NCBI GenBank assembly: GCA_003448875.1 | Contig: DLXG01000324.1 | Location: 1-5,778, forward strand | DNA from: Anaerolineaceae bacterium | Lineage (GTDB): Bacteria; Chloroflexota; Anaerolineae; Anaerolineales; Anaerolineaceae | Reading direction: 5' to 3' | DNA length: 5,778 bases | Part shown: positions 1 through 5,778 of the stretch, piece by piece | Numbering within the stretch: position 1 is the stretch's first letter | Layout: every line of letters starts with the position of its first letter | Notes under the pieces: generated by a model | Databases searched by the model: none | The model's input: only the letters and a program-made list of their open reading frames with translations | What the model was told of the DNA's origin: nothing | Position numbers and translations under genes: made by a program

Positions 1-1129
1 TGCCGCCCTGGATGGGGAGAAATATGTTTTCTTTTCTCTGGCAGTCTTAGAAATGATGAAACATCTCGATTGGCAGCCAGACATTCTCCACGCCAACGAC
101 TGGCACACCGCTGCCAGTTTATATGCACTGCAAATCCGTCAAAAAAACCACCCCGAATATCAACACATTCGCAAGATTCTCAGTGTGCATAACCTGCCTT
201 TCATGGGGAAAGATGCTGAGGAAGCCTTGATAAAGTATGGCATTCCTCGCGCCAAGGATAAACGTCTGCCCAAGTGGGCAACTTTATTCCCGCTCCCACT
301 GGGATTGCTGGCAGCAGACCGGATCATTGCCGTTTCGCCGGGTTATGCCAGAGAAATCCTAACCCCTGAATTCGGCTGCGGTTTACAAGATTTTTTGAAA
401 ACCCGCCGGTCTTCGATTGTTGGAATTTTGAACGGCCTCGATCAGGAAGCCTGGAACCCGCAAACCGACCCTGCCCTCATTGAACGATACTCACTGGACA
501 CGTTGGAGCGGCGCTCGCTGAACAAAAAAACTTTGCAAGAAGACTTGAACCTCCCTGTCGAAGCCGACACACCTCTACTAATCATCATCAGCCGCTTGGA
601 TCAACAAAAAGGGATTGATATAGCCATTAGCGGCTTACGTCAGATGGCTGACCAGAACTGGCAACTCGTTCTGCTGGGCACCGGCGATCCCTTGCTGGAA
701 AGCGACTGCCGTAGTTTGGAAGCAGAATTTTCTGACCGGGTGCGCGCCATTATTCGCTTTGACGCCGGTTTTGCCCGCCGCATGTATGCCTCTGGTGATA
801 TTCTCCTCATGCCCTCGCGTTATGAGCCCTGCGGACTGGCTCAAATGATTGCCATGCGGTATGGCTGCGTACCTTTGGCTCGTGCCACGGGTGGGCTCAA
901 AGACACCATTCAAGACGAAGAAGATCCAGCTTTATCGACCGGCTTCTTGTTCGAGGAAGCGTCTCCGCAGGCGTTTATCGCTGCTCTGGAGCGCGCCCTG
1001 CGGCTTTATCCCAACACAGAGGTATGGCGTAAAATTCAACAAAACGGAATGACTCAGGACTTTTCCTGGGAAAAATCAGCAATCGAGTATGCCAAAATCT
1101 ATCTTGAACTAGCGGAGCAGACCAAATGA
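1..1129 (+). CDS. glgA: Glycogen synthase (ADP-glucose type), 5'-truncated by the window edge
   Basis: Transfers glucose from ADP-glucose to the non-reducing end of an alpha-1,4-glucan (GT5 family, GT-B fold, cytoplasmic). The reading frame is open from base 2, and the residues before the ATG ATG at 53-58 ([17 protein letters not shown]) are normal GlgA sequence. Those ATGs are therefore internal, and the true start lies upstream with roughly 100 N-terminal residues missing, including the usual KxGGL ADP-glucose loop. Visible family motifs in order: [18 protein letters not shown], the [17 protein letters not shown] stretch, [24 protein letters not shown] (conserved Glu codon at 824-826) and RATGG (881-895). 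It ends in TGA inside an ATGA overlap with glgC, so it is the first visible gene of a glg operon. No frameshift or missing motif is seen. Family assignment is firm; the identity of the acceptor glucan is inference. Confidence 0.96.
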   Translation, partial: AALDGEKYVFFSLAVLEMMKHLDWQPDILHANDWHTAASLYALQIRQKNHPEYQHIRKILSVHNLPFMGKDAEEALIKYGIPRAKDKRLPKWATLFPLPLGLLAADRIIAVSPGYAREILTPEFGCGLQDFLKTRRSSIVGILNGLDQEAWNPQTDPALIERYSLDTLERRSLNKKTLQEDLNLPVEADTPLLIIISRLDQQKGIDIAISGLRQMADQNWQLVLLGTGDPLLESDCRSLEAEFSDRVRAIIRFDAGFARRMYASGDILLMPSRYEPCGLAQMIAMRYGCVPLARATGGLKDTIQDEEDPALSTGFLFEEASPQAFIAALERALRLYPNTEVWRKIQQNGMTQDFSWEKSAIEYAKIYLELAEQTK

Positions 1130-2382
1130 AAATCCGAAGTCTGATACTCGCTGGTGGTGAGGGCACCCGCCTGAGTGTCTTAACCGCCAAACGCACCAAA
1201 CCGGCAGTGCCGTTTGCTGGCAAATACCGAATCATTGATTTTCCTCTCTCGAATTGTGTCAATTCACGCATTTTTGATGTCATGCTGGTTGCTCAATATC
1301 GTCCGCATTCTTTGATCGAACATATCGGTGCGGGAGGCCCTTGGGACTTAAACCGCGATTTTACGGGCGGTGTACGCATTCTTACCCCCTATCGGGCGCG
1401 CGGTTCGAACTGGTTTGTCGGCACAGCCGATGCGGTTCAACAAAACTTTACCTTCATCAAGCGCGGTAACATTGATACCATATTGATTCTCTCTGGCGAT
1501 CACATTTACACGATGGATTACAACCCGATGATTCAATTCCACCAACAAAATCAGGCCGAAGTCACGGTATCGGTAATTAATGTGCCCATCGAAGAGGCTC
1601 CGCGCTTTGGTATTGTCGGCACAGACGAAAATAACCGCATCACATCTTTCGTTGAAAAACCAGAAAATCCCCCATCTACCCTGGCGAACATGGGTATTTA
1701 TTTGTTCAATCTGGATACTCTCAACGAAGCCTTGTGGGAAGACCACTTGATGCAAGATTCACAGCATGATTTCGGTAAAAATATTCTCCCCCGTCTGGTG
1801 GAAACAGGCCGGCGGGTATTTGCTTACCGCTATGAAGGCTATTGGATGGATGTCGGAACCGTTCAATCCTACTGGCAGGCTCACATGGATCTGTTGTGCG
1901 ATCCTCCCGCTTTCGACCTCTACCGGCCGGATTGGATTATCCACACCCGCACTGAGGAAAGGCCGCCGGCTTTGCTCCAAAAAGGTTCAACCGTAGAAGA
2001 CAGCCTGATCTGCCACGGTTGTCTTATTGAAGAAGGAGCCAGTGTCATTCGGTCAGTCCTCTCCCCCGGTGTCATCGTCCGTTCCGGCTGCCATATTGAA
2101 GATTCGATCATTCTCACCGATACATACTTAGATCAAAACAGCCGAATTTTGCGTTCGATTTTAGATAAGCGCATTCAGGTTGGCAAAAACTGCCAGATTG
2201 GGGAAATACTGGACGATCATCTGGAATTTGCCATGATTGGACGTAACAGTATTGTGCCGGATGGTACAATCATCCACGCCGGTGGTACGGTTGGGACGGA
2301 TGTGGTATCATCGGACTATCCGGGCAGCGAGGTTAAGCCCGGCGAATATATTCAGACACGGAGATTGCCCAATGAAATTTAA
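1126..2382 (+). CDS. glgC: Glucose-1-phosphate adenylyltransferase (ADP-glucose pyrophosphorylase)
   Basis: Makes ADP-glucose and pyrophosphate from ATP and glucose-1-phosphate, the committed step of bacterial glycogen synthesis; normally a cytoplasmic homotetramer. At 418 residues it has the usual length. The N-terminal nucleotidyltransferase domain (about 1-265) shows GGEGTRL (10-16), KPAVPF (25-30), WFVGTADAV (96-104), the catalytic-type SGDH with D125, the sugar-phosphate motif FVEKP with K178, NMGIY (188-192) and YWMDVGT (239-245). The C-terminal part (about 285-400) has the hexapeptide-like pattern of a left-handed beta helix (for example [20 protein letters not shown], then later turns). 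The start is fixed by GGAG at 1114-1117, eight bases before the ATG, which overlaps the glgA stop. The 3' end overlaps malQ by 11 bases. Family knowledge says such enzymes are allosterically controlled by glycolytic intermediates; the effector here cannot be read from sequence. Confidence 0.97.
   Translation: MKIRSLILAGGEGTRLSVLTAKRTKPAVPFAGKYRIIDFPLSNCVNSRIFDVMLVAQYRPHSLIEHIGAGGPWDLNRDFTGGVRILTPYRARGSNWFVGTADAVQQNFTFIKRGNIDTILILSGDHIYTMDYNPMIQFHQQNQAEVTVSVINVPIEEAPRFGIVGTDENNRITSFVEKPENPPSTLANMGIYLFNLDTLNEALWEDHLMQDSQHDFGKNILPRLVETGRRVFAYRYEGYWMDVGTVQSYWQAHMDLLCDPPAFDLYRPDWIIHTRTEERPPALLQKGSTVEDSLICHGCLIEEGASVIRSVLSPGVIVRSGCHIEDSIILTDTYLDQNSRILRSILDKRIQVGKNCQIGEILDDHLEFAMIGRNSIVPDGTIIHAGGTVGTDVVSSDYPGSEVKPGEYIQTRRLPNEI
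2360..2363 (+). promoter_or_regulatory. Ribosome binding site of malQ, inside the end of glgC
   Basis: GGAG lies eight bases before the ATG at 2372, within the last codons of glgC. It decides the malQ start: the same frame is open further upstream to 2237, but that extension lies wholly inside glgC and encodes no GH77-like sequence. The position inside glgC suggests translational coupling. Confidence 0.75.
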
Positions 2383-3910
2383 ACGCGCTGCGGGAATCAT
2401 CCTTCATCCCACCAGTCTGCCGGGGCCGGATGGCATTGGTGACCTTGGCCCTGAGGCATACCGCTGGATCAACTTCTTAGCCGAATCGGGCTGCAAGTTA
2501 TGGCAGGTACTGCCGCTTGGCCCTACCGGCTACGGTGATTCACCCTACCAGTGTTTTTCTGCCTTTGCCGGCAATCCATATCTGGTAAGTCCTGCTCTGC
2601 TGTTAGAAGACGGTCTGTTACGACGAAGCGATCTTACCGATCGTCCGGAATTTAATCCGATTCGGATTGATTATGGCGAAGCCATCAATTGGAAATTAAA
2701 AATTCTGGATCGCGCTTACGAAAACTTCAAACGTCTGAACAATCCCAAACTCCTCGAAGAGTATCAACAATTCATCAAAAATGAGGCAGATTGGCTGGAT
2801 GATTTTGCTCTTTTCATGGCCATCAAAGAAGCCAATGGAGGCGTATCGTGGGATCATTGGCCAAAAGAACTGCGTACGCGTCAACCGGCTGCCATTGAAA
2901 AATTTAAGGAAACGGAAACAGACCGTATCCAGCGTCACGCCTTCCGTCAGTTCTTGTTCTTCCGTCAATGGCTTGATTTGAAAGCATACGCCAATCAAAA
3001 GAACATTCAAATTATTGGGGATATTCCCATTTTTGTGGCTTACGATAGCGCAGATGCCTGGTCAAACCCGGAGCTGTTTTATCTAGATGAAGAAGGCAAA
3101 CCGACTGTGGTGGCCGGTGTCCCACCGGATTACTTCTCACCCACCGGTCAATTATGGGGCAACCCCCTTTATAAGTGGGATGTACACCGCCAGCAACACT
3201 TCCGCTGGTGGATTCGCCGGATGCAGGCCACCCTGAGACTGGTAGATATTGTACGGTTGGATCATTTCCGCGGTTTCGCCGGATACTGGGAAGTTCCTTT
3301 CGGTATGCCCACTGCTGAGGTTGGCCGCTGGGTTAAAGGGCCGGGCAAAGAATTGTTCAATGCCATTCGCGAAGCATTAGGCGATTTGCCCATTATTGCT
3401 GAAGATCTGGGGGTAATTACACCGGATGTGGTTGAACTACGCGATTCGTTCAATTTGCCCGGCATGAAAGTCTTTCAATTTGCTTTCACCACAGATCCGC
3501 TTGATCCTTTCCTACCGCATAATTATGAAACCAATTGTGTGGCCTATACAGGTACCCATGATAATGATACCGCGCTGGGTTGGTACCTGAGTGCTCCAGA
3601 GAAGGAAAGAGATTTTATCCGGCGTTACCTTGCCCGTTCTGGGGAGGATATTTCCTGGGATATGATTCGAGCCGTGTGGTCTTCGGTGGCGGTATTTGCC
3701 CTGGCGCCTATGCAGGATGTGCTGAGTCTCGGAAATGAAGCCCGCATGAACCTGCCGGGAAGAGCCAGCGGCAACTGGTGCTGGAGGCTGCATCCGGACG
3801 CTTTTAGCCCGACCATTCTAAAACGGCTCAAAGAAGTCAATTACCTGTACGCCCGCACCGATATTGAACGAACCGTTCAAACCGAAATTCCGCCGAATTA
3901 TCCTTTATAA
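2372..3910 (+). CDS. malQ: 4-alpha-glucanotransferase (amylomaltase, GH77)
   Basis: Moves alpha-1,4-glucan segments from one chain to another, releasing glucose or cyclic glucans (disproportionating enzyme); cytoplasmic. The 512-residue product, starting MKFKRAAG, matches the roughly 500-residue Thermus-type amylomaltases rather than the longer E. coli MalQ. Family motifs: LHPTSLPGPDGIGDLG near the N terminus, LPLGPTGYGDSPYQ, GDIPIFVAYDSADAW, GVPPDYFSPTGQLWG (about 249-263), VRLDHFRG with putative nucleophile D297, IIAEDLG with putative acid/base E344, and GTHDNDT (394-400) carrying the third conserved carboxylate. All expected catalytic positions are present. It overlaps glgC by 11 bases and is the last gene of the + strand operon. 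The context points to glycogen or maltodextrin remodelling, which is inference. Next to it is a convergent gene with a 15-base gap and no obvious hairpin between them. Confidence 0.96.
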   Translation: MKFKRAAGIILHPTSLPGPDGIGDLGPEAYRWINFLAESGCKLWQVLPLGPTGYGDSPYQCFSAFAGNPYLVSPALLLEDGLLRRSDLTDRPEFNPIRIDYGEAINWKLKILDRAYENFKRLNNPKLLEEYQQFIKNEADWLDDFALFMAIKEANGGVSWDHWPKELRTRQPAAIEKFKETETDRIQRHAFRQFLFFRQWLDLKAYANQKNIQIIGDIPIFVAYDSADAWSNPELFYLDEEGKPTVVAGVPPDYFSPTGQLWGNPLYKWDVHRQQHFRWWIRRMQATLRLVDIVRLDHFRGFAGYWEVPFGMPTAEVGRWVKGPGKELFNAIREALGDLPIIAEDLGVITPDVVELRDSFNLPGMKVFQFAFTTDPLDPFLPHNYETNCVAYTGTHDNDTALGWYLSAPEKERDFIRRYLARSGEDISWDMIRAVWSSVAVFALAPMQDVLSLGNEARMNLPGRASGNWCWRLHPDAFSPTILKRLKEVNYLYARTDIERTVQTEIPPNYPL

Positions 3911-3925
3911 AAGAAACTCAGGATA

Positions 3926-4858
3926 TTACTCTCGATTGGCGAGGGAAGCGAGGTAGATACCGGCTAAAATCATTCCCCCGCCAATTATTTCATTAATCAT
4001 GGGCACCTCTCTCAAGAATATCATCGCCAGGATTGTTGCTCCCACCGGTTCACCCAGCAAGGCCAGTGAAACAAAAGTTGCCGGTAAGTAGCGCAACGCC
4101 CAATTAAAAGATGAATGCCCAATCACCTGTGGGATAATGGCCAGCAGCAGGAACCAGCCAAAAACCGGCAAGGTATAGCCAGTAAAAGAATACCCATTCA
4201 ATGCAGCCAGTCCGATCAAAACCACCGCGGCAGTTGAATATACCAGTAAGGTGTAGGAACGCAGCGAGATCAATGGACGAACTTTCCGTCCAACCAGCAG
4301 GTAACCCGCCGCCATCCATGCCCCCATCAGTGCGAGCAGATTTCCAATTAACGCCTTTCCCTGAAAGAATGCGCTTAGAGATGTGCAAGTTACTTGATTA
4401 TTTTCCCAAACACAAGCCTGACTGGCAGCCACCACTACCCCACCGCTGAATGCCAGACCCAAACCCCACCACACTTCTTTTCTCATGCGTTCTTTCAGAA
4501 ATAACGGTGAGAAAATGGCCACCCAAAGAGGCGTTGTGGTTACCAGCACGACTGAACTGGCCACCGAGGTTAATTCCAACGAAATAATCCAGGCCGCAAA
4601 ATGAACCGCCAGAAACACACCGGCCAGCAGCGCCCGCAGCCTATCGCTGCCGGATAAGCCAGTCACCTCGCGCCTGGCGTGTTGAAAGGAAAATGGCAGT
4701 AGTATCAAGCTCGCCAGACCCAATCGGTAGGCGGCAATAACCAGTGAAGGGGCTTCCTGTTGGGCAAATCGGATAAAAATGGCCGCTGTAGAAACTGCCA
4801 GAATTCCCAGCGTCAATATCAATCCTGCCAGAGGGTATGATTTCTGGGTTGAGGCCAT
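3926..4858 (-). CDS. EamA/DMT-superfamily inner membrane transporter
   Basis: A 310-residue hydrophobic protein with the internal duplication of EamA (drug/metabolite transporter) proteins and about ten predicted membrane segments. By eye these lie near 10-31, 38-57, 73-94, 98-120, 130-147, 168-190, 201-220, 231-251, 258-280 and 290-307. The second repeat carries the typical FNWALRYLPATFVSLALLGEP stretch (251-271) followed by FLREVP (281-286). Acidic and basic residues after segment 4 (FLKERMRKE) are also typical. The loop at 148-160 contains two cysteines (C149, C158). The ATG at 4858-4856 is chosen over an in-frame TTG at 4894, because the TTG sits in the -35 hexamer of the likely promoter and has no ribosome site. 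Family members export amino acids, metabolites or drugs; the substrate cannot be deduced. It stands alone on its strand, so no functional link to the neighbours is implied. Confidence 0.9.
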   Translation of the reverse strand: MASTQKSYPLAGLILTLGILAVSTAAIFIRFAQQEAPSLVIAAYRLGLASLILLPFSFQHARREVTGLSGSDRLRALLAGVFLAVHFAAWIISLELTSVASSVVLVTTTPLWVAIFSPLFLKERMRKEVWWGLGLAFSGGVVVAASQACVWENNQVTCTSLSAFFQGKALIGNLLALMGAWMAAGYLLVGRKVRPLISLRSYTLLVYSTAAVVLIGLAALNGYSFTGYTLPVFGWFLLLAIIPQVIGHSSFNWALRYLPATFVSLALLGEPVGATILAMIFLREVPMINEIIGGGMILAGIYLASLANRE

Positions 4859-4867
4859 AATCACCCT

Positions 4868-4894
4868 ATTATATCCCAGAGGAATGCTTGACAA
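4868..4894 (-). promoter_or_regulatory. Sigma70-type promoter of the EamA transporter gene
   Basis: On the - strand, TTGTCA (4894-4889; five of six consensus bases) is followed after 15 bases by a perfect TATAAT (4873-4868). The spacer is shorter than the optimal 17. A start site about seven bases after the -10 would be near 4861, only some three bases before the ATG at 4858, so the message would be nearly leaderless. If transcription starts further upstream, AGGGTG (4867-4862) could act as a weak ribosome site. Confidence 0.6.
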
Positions 4895-4916
4895 AGAGGT
4901 ATCGGCTGGCTAGAAT
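4888..4916 (+). promoter_or_regulatory. Sigma70-type promoter of the ferredoxin gene
   Basis: A perfect TTGACA (4888-4893), a 17-base spacer and TAGAAT (4911-4916; five of six) make a near-consensus promoter, 11 of 12 hexamer bases. The predicted start is near 4923, which gives a leader of about 160 bases before the ferredoxin ATG at 5084. Its -35 hexamer overlaps the -35 of the opposing transporter promoter by five bases. No closer promoter to the ferredoxin was seen. Confidence 0.7.
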
Positions 4917-4980
4917 AACTTTATCCCAATACCACAAAACTGGTCAAAAAACCAAAAATAGCGGTGGGGAGGTGTCTGGG

Positions 4981-4990
4981 TTCTTAAGAA
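4981..4990. repeat. Perfect 10-bp palindrome in the ferredoxin leader
   Basis: TTCTTAAGAA reads identically on both strands. It lies about 58 bases downstream of the predicted start site, so it could be a protein-binding dyad or chance in A+T-rich DNA. The flanking bases do not extend the symmetry. Confidence 0.4.
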
Positions 4991-5030
4991 TGTCAATTTC
5001 TTTTGCATTGAGCCGGTTTATTCCAAAGGC

Positions 5031-5051
5031 GAAATTTTCCCTCAAAATTTC
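5031..5051 (+). repeat. Perfect 8-bp inverted repeat (hairpin) in the ferredoxin leader
   Basis: GAAATTTT, five-base loop CCCTC, then AAAATTTC form a perfect A+T-rich stem. It ends just before a tandem repeat and 22 bases before the ferredoxin ribosome site. It is not followed by a T-run, so it does not look like a terminator. It may be an operator dyad or an mRNA 5' stem. Confidence 0.6.
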
Positions 5052-5071
5052 ATTCAACCAAATTCAACCAA
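5052..5071 (+). repeat. Tandem duplication of a 10-bp unit
   Basis: ATTCAACCAA occurs twice head to tail, with the second copy ending two bases before the GGAGG of the ferredoxin gene. It makes an unstructured, G-free stretch between the leader hairpin and the ribosome site, which may keep the site accessible. That function is inference. Confidence 0.65.
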
Positions 5072-5073
5072 AC

Positions 5074-5078
5074 GGAGG
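5074..5078 (+). promoter_or_regulatory. Ribosome binding site of the ferredoxin gene
   Basis: GGAGG lies five bases before the ATG at 5084, a strong site at slightly short spacing. It supports ATG 5084 as the start and rejects the longer overlapping + strand frame that opens at 4888. Confidence 0.8.
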
Positions 5079-5083
5079 ATGCG

Positions 5084-5494
5084 ATGACCCACATTATTAC
5101 AAGCCTGTGTCTGCGCGACGGCGGATGTGTGACTGTCTGTCCGGTAGAATGCATCGTGCCCGGCAAACCGCAGGAAAAATACCCCTGGTTCTACATTGAC
5201 CCGGATACCTGCATTGACTGTGGCGCTTGCGTACCCGAATGCCCCTATGCGGCGATCTTTCCGGAAGATGAGGTGCCTTCGGCTTACGTTGCGCGCGGCG
5301 GTGAACGGCAATCCATGCCGGTTGGCACTCCCGGATTTACCGAGGTCTATGACGGTGTCAACCATGACGGTGAGCCGGTTCATCTGGAAGCCACCCGTAC
5401 CCTCAAGGCCGGTGAAGTTGTTGATTTGACCCCCGATATTGCAAAAAATTACGAATACTTCAAGGAAGGCCCCGGTTACAGCGCAGCCGGCTAA
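5084..5494 (+). CDS. Ferredoxin family protein with two Fe-S cluster motifs and a C-terminal extension
   Basis: A 136-residue soluble electron carrier. Cysteines are C9, C15, C19, C23, C43, C46, C49 and C53. The second motif, CIDCGACVPECP (43-54), is a standard 4Fe-4S CxxCxxCxxxCP site. The first, C9-x5-C15-x3-C19-P-x2-C23, lacks the usual second cysteine and resembles the 3Fe-4S half of seven-iron ferredoxins (Azotobacter FdI: C8, C16, C20 and C49, with C24 joining the 4Fe cluster). By analogy, C9, C15, C19 and C53 would sit around one cluster and C23, C43, C46 and C49 would hold a 4Fe-4S cluster. The cluster type at the first site is inference. After IFPEDEVP (58-65) comes a tail of about 70 residues containing GEVVDLTPDIAKNYEYF, with no cysteine. 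A strong ribosome site and its own promoter precede it. The electron partner is unknown, and the fumarase-like neighbour does not identify it. Confidence 0.9.
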   Translation: MTHIITSLCLRDGGCVTVCPVECIVPGKPQEKYPWFYIDPDTCIDCGACVPECPYAAIFPEDEVPSAYVARGGERQSMPVGTPGFTEVYDGVNHDGEPVHLEATRTLKAGEVVDLTPDIAKNYEYFKEGPGYSAAG

Positions 5495-5512
5495 GCATTT
5501 CCCAAGACCCTG

Positions 5513-5622
5513 ACAGGGTTGTTATCGGTGGAAAATCGAACATATCCCGGTGCAAAATCTCAGTTGCTGACCGGGGTAGCGGTGAGTCATCATTGCCACC
5601 GGGTAACAACCCTGTTCTTTTT
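5513..5622 (+). terminator. Long nested inverted repeat followed by a T-run; probable terminator or structured RNA
   Basis: The left arm 5513-5531 (ACAGGGTTGTTATCGGTGG) pairs with 5596-5615. Twelve bases match perfectly (5513-5524 with 5604-5615) and six more follow (5526-5531 with 5596-5601), with only a T-G wobble and one bulged G between. The T-rich stretch TTCTTTTT (5616-5622) follows the stem directly, as in an intrinsic terminator. The 64-base interior is unusually large and folds into its own hairpin, so a plain terminator is not the only reading. Alternatives are an attenuator or leader RNA for the fumarase gene, or a small palindromic mobile remnant. It begins 18 bases after the ferredoxin stop and ends 34 bases before the fumarase ATG. 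Confidence 0.6.
5543..5578 (+). repeat. Inner hairpin nested within the long inverted repeat
   Basis: TATCCCGGT (5543-5551) pairs with ACCGGGGTA (5570-5578) over nine pairs, one of them a U-G wobble. Above it GCAA (5552-5555) can pair with TTGC (5564-5567), leaving an eight-base apical loop and a two-base bulge. This makes the whole 5513-5615 region foldable as one long branched-free stem with internal loops. Confidence 0.55.
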
Positions 5623-5637
5623 GAATGAAATCCGCCA

Positions 5638-5645
5638 AAGGAGGT
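5638..5645 (+). promoter_or_regulatory. Strong ribosome binding site of the fumarase-like gene
   Basis: AAGGAGGT matches the anti-Shine-Dalgarno sequence over eight bases. The gap from GGAGG to the ATG at 5657 is 12 bases, somewhat longer than usual. An in-frame TAA at 5645-5647 excludes any upstream start, so ATG 5657 stands. Confidence 0.8.
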
Positions 5646-5656
5646 AAATTAAGTCA

Positions 5657-5778
5657 ATGACTGATGAAAATGTGCGTATTGAACGGGACTCGCTGGGCGA
5701 GGTCATGGTACCGGCCAACGCGCTGTATGGCGCTCAAACCCAACGGGCTGTGCTTAATTTTCCGGTTTCTGGTATGCG
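5657..5778 (+). CDS. fumC: Class II fumarate hydratase (fumarase C-like), 3'-truncated by the window edge
   Basis: Only the first 40 codons are present. They show [16 protein letters not shown] followed by [17 protein letters not shown], the characteristic N-terminal signature of the fumarase/aspartase superfamily. The [13 protein letters not shown] form is closer to class II fumarases than to aspartases, which usually read YGVHTLRA. A class II fumarase interconverts fumarate and malate in the cytoplasm without an iron-sulfur cluster. The GSSxMPxKxNP signature and catalytic residues lie beyond the window, so aspartate ammonia-lyase is not fully excluded. It follows the ferredoxin gene after 162 bases that contain a likely terminator, so it may have separate expression; I saw no convincing promoter of its own. 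Confidence 0.78.
   Translation, partial: MTDENVRIERDSLGEVMVPANALYGAQTQRAVLNFPVSGM

Larger units (their letters stand above)
4923..5083 (+). other. Ferredoxin mRNA 5' leader
   Basis: Predicted untranslated leader between the + strand promoter and the ferredoxin start. It is A+T rich and encodes no convincing peptide. It holds a perfect 10-bp palindrome, a perfect 8-bp hairpin and a 10-bp tandem duplication, listed separately. I recognise no known riboswitch class in it. Its extent depends on the predicted, unverified transcription start. Confidence 0.5.

Noticed and set aside
142..148. A AAA AAC slippery heptamer in phase within glgA
   Set aside because: The downstream GlgA sequence continues normally in frame, with no alternative product or stimulatory structure evident. 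Another A7 run at 524-530 shows that such runs occur by chance.
975..1283. Antisense frame across the glgA-glgC junction
   Set aside because: It is a shadow of two well-supported coding frames, with no ribosome site and no recognisable protein. The same holds for the other antisense frames within glgC and malQ.
2237..2371. In-frame upstream extension of malQ by 45 codons
   Set aside because: It lies entirely inside glgC, has no GH77 similarity, and the GGAG at 2360 fits ATG 2372 exactly.
3911..3925. Possible bidirectional terminator between malQ and the transporter gene
   Set aside because: The gap is only 15 bases and shows no inverted repeat or T-run.
4859..4894. In-frame TTG start for the transporter, adding 12 residues
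   Set aside because: The codon falls inside the -35 hexamer of the likely promoter, and the bases before it (CCTCT) are not a ribosome site.
4888..5199. Open frame of 103 codons on the + strand across the intergenic region
   Set aside because: It starts at the TTG of a promoter hexamer, overlaps the clear ferredoxin gene in another frame, and its translation shows no domain-like features.
5519..5548. Possible promoter for the fumarase gene (TTGTTA with TATCCC)
   Set aside because: The -10 matches only three of six bases and the elements lie in the arms of the structured repeat; too weak to annotate.
1..5778. CRISPR array, tRNA, rRNA, transposase or phage gene
   Set aside because: No spaced direct repeats, tRNA-like cloverleaf or rRNA sequence, and no mobile-element protein, were seen on either strand.

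Overview
The window is a compact stretch of bacterial chromosome with four complete or nearly complete metabolic genes, a membrane transporter and the start of a sixth gene. Gene density is high, the genes use strong GGAG-type ribosome sites, and base composition is roughly balanced. The GlgA and GlgC sequences, together with the unusual short-spaced ferredoxin, most resemble what I remember from Chloroflexota of the Anaerolineae type. That placement is from memory of the families, not from a search, and is tentative. Nothing suggests a plasmid, phage or insertion sequence.

Region 1 (1-3910, + strand) is a glycogen or alpha-glucan operon. It holds the C-terminal three quarters of glycogen synthase (glgA), then ADP-glucose pyrophosphorylase (glgC), then 4-alpha-glucanotransferase (malQ). 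The genes overlap by 4 and 11 bases, so they are probably translationally coupled. GlgC makes ADP-glucose, GlgA polymerises it, and MalQ rearranges alpha-1,4 chains during synthesis or turnover.

Region 2 (3926-4858, - strand) is one EamA/DMT-family transporter gene convergent with malQ, only 15 bases away. Its start faces the ferredoxin gene across a 225-base divergent intergenic region. That region carries two good sigma70-type promoters pointing in opposite directions, whose -35 hexamers overlap by five bases. The transporter transcript would be almost leaderless. The ferredoxin transcript would have a leader of about 160 bases holding a palindrome, a perfect 8-bp hairpin and a 10-bp tandem repeat just before the ribosome site.

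Region 3 (5084-5778, + strand) starts with a 136-residue two-cluster ferredoxin whose first cysteine motif is atypical and resembles seven-iron ferredoxins. Next comes a 162-base gap dominated by a long nested inverted repeat followed by a T-run, probably a terminator or structured RNA. The window ends in the first 40 codons of a class II fumarase-like gene.

I found no clearly novel multi-gene system. The most interesting parts are the shared -35 divergent promoter, the nested structured element between the ferredoxin and fumarase genes, and the atypical ferredoxin.
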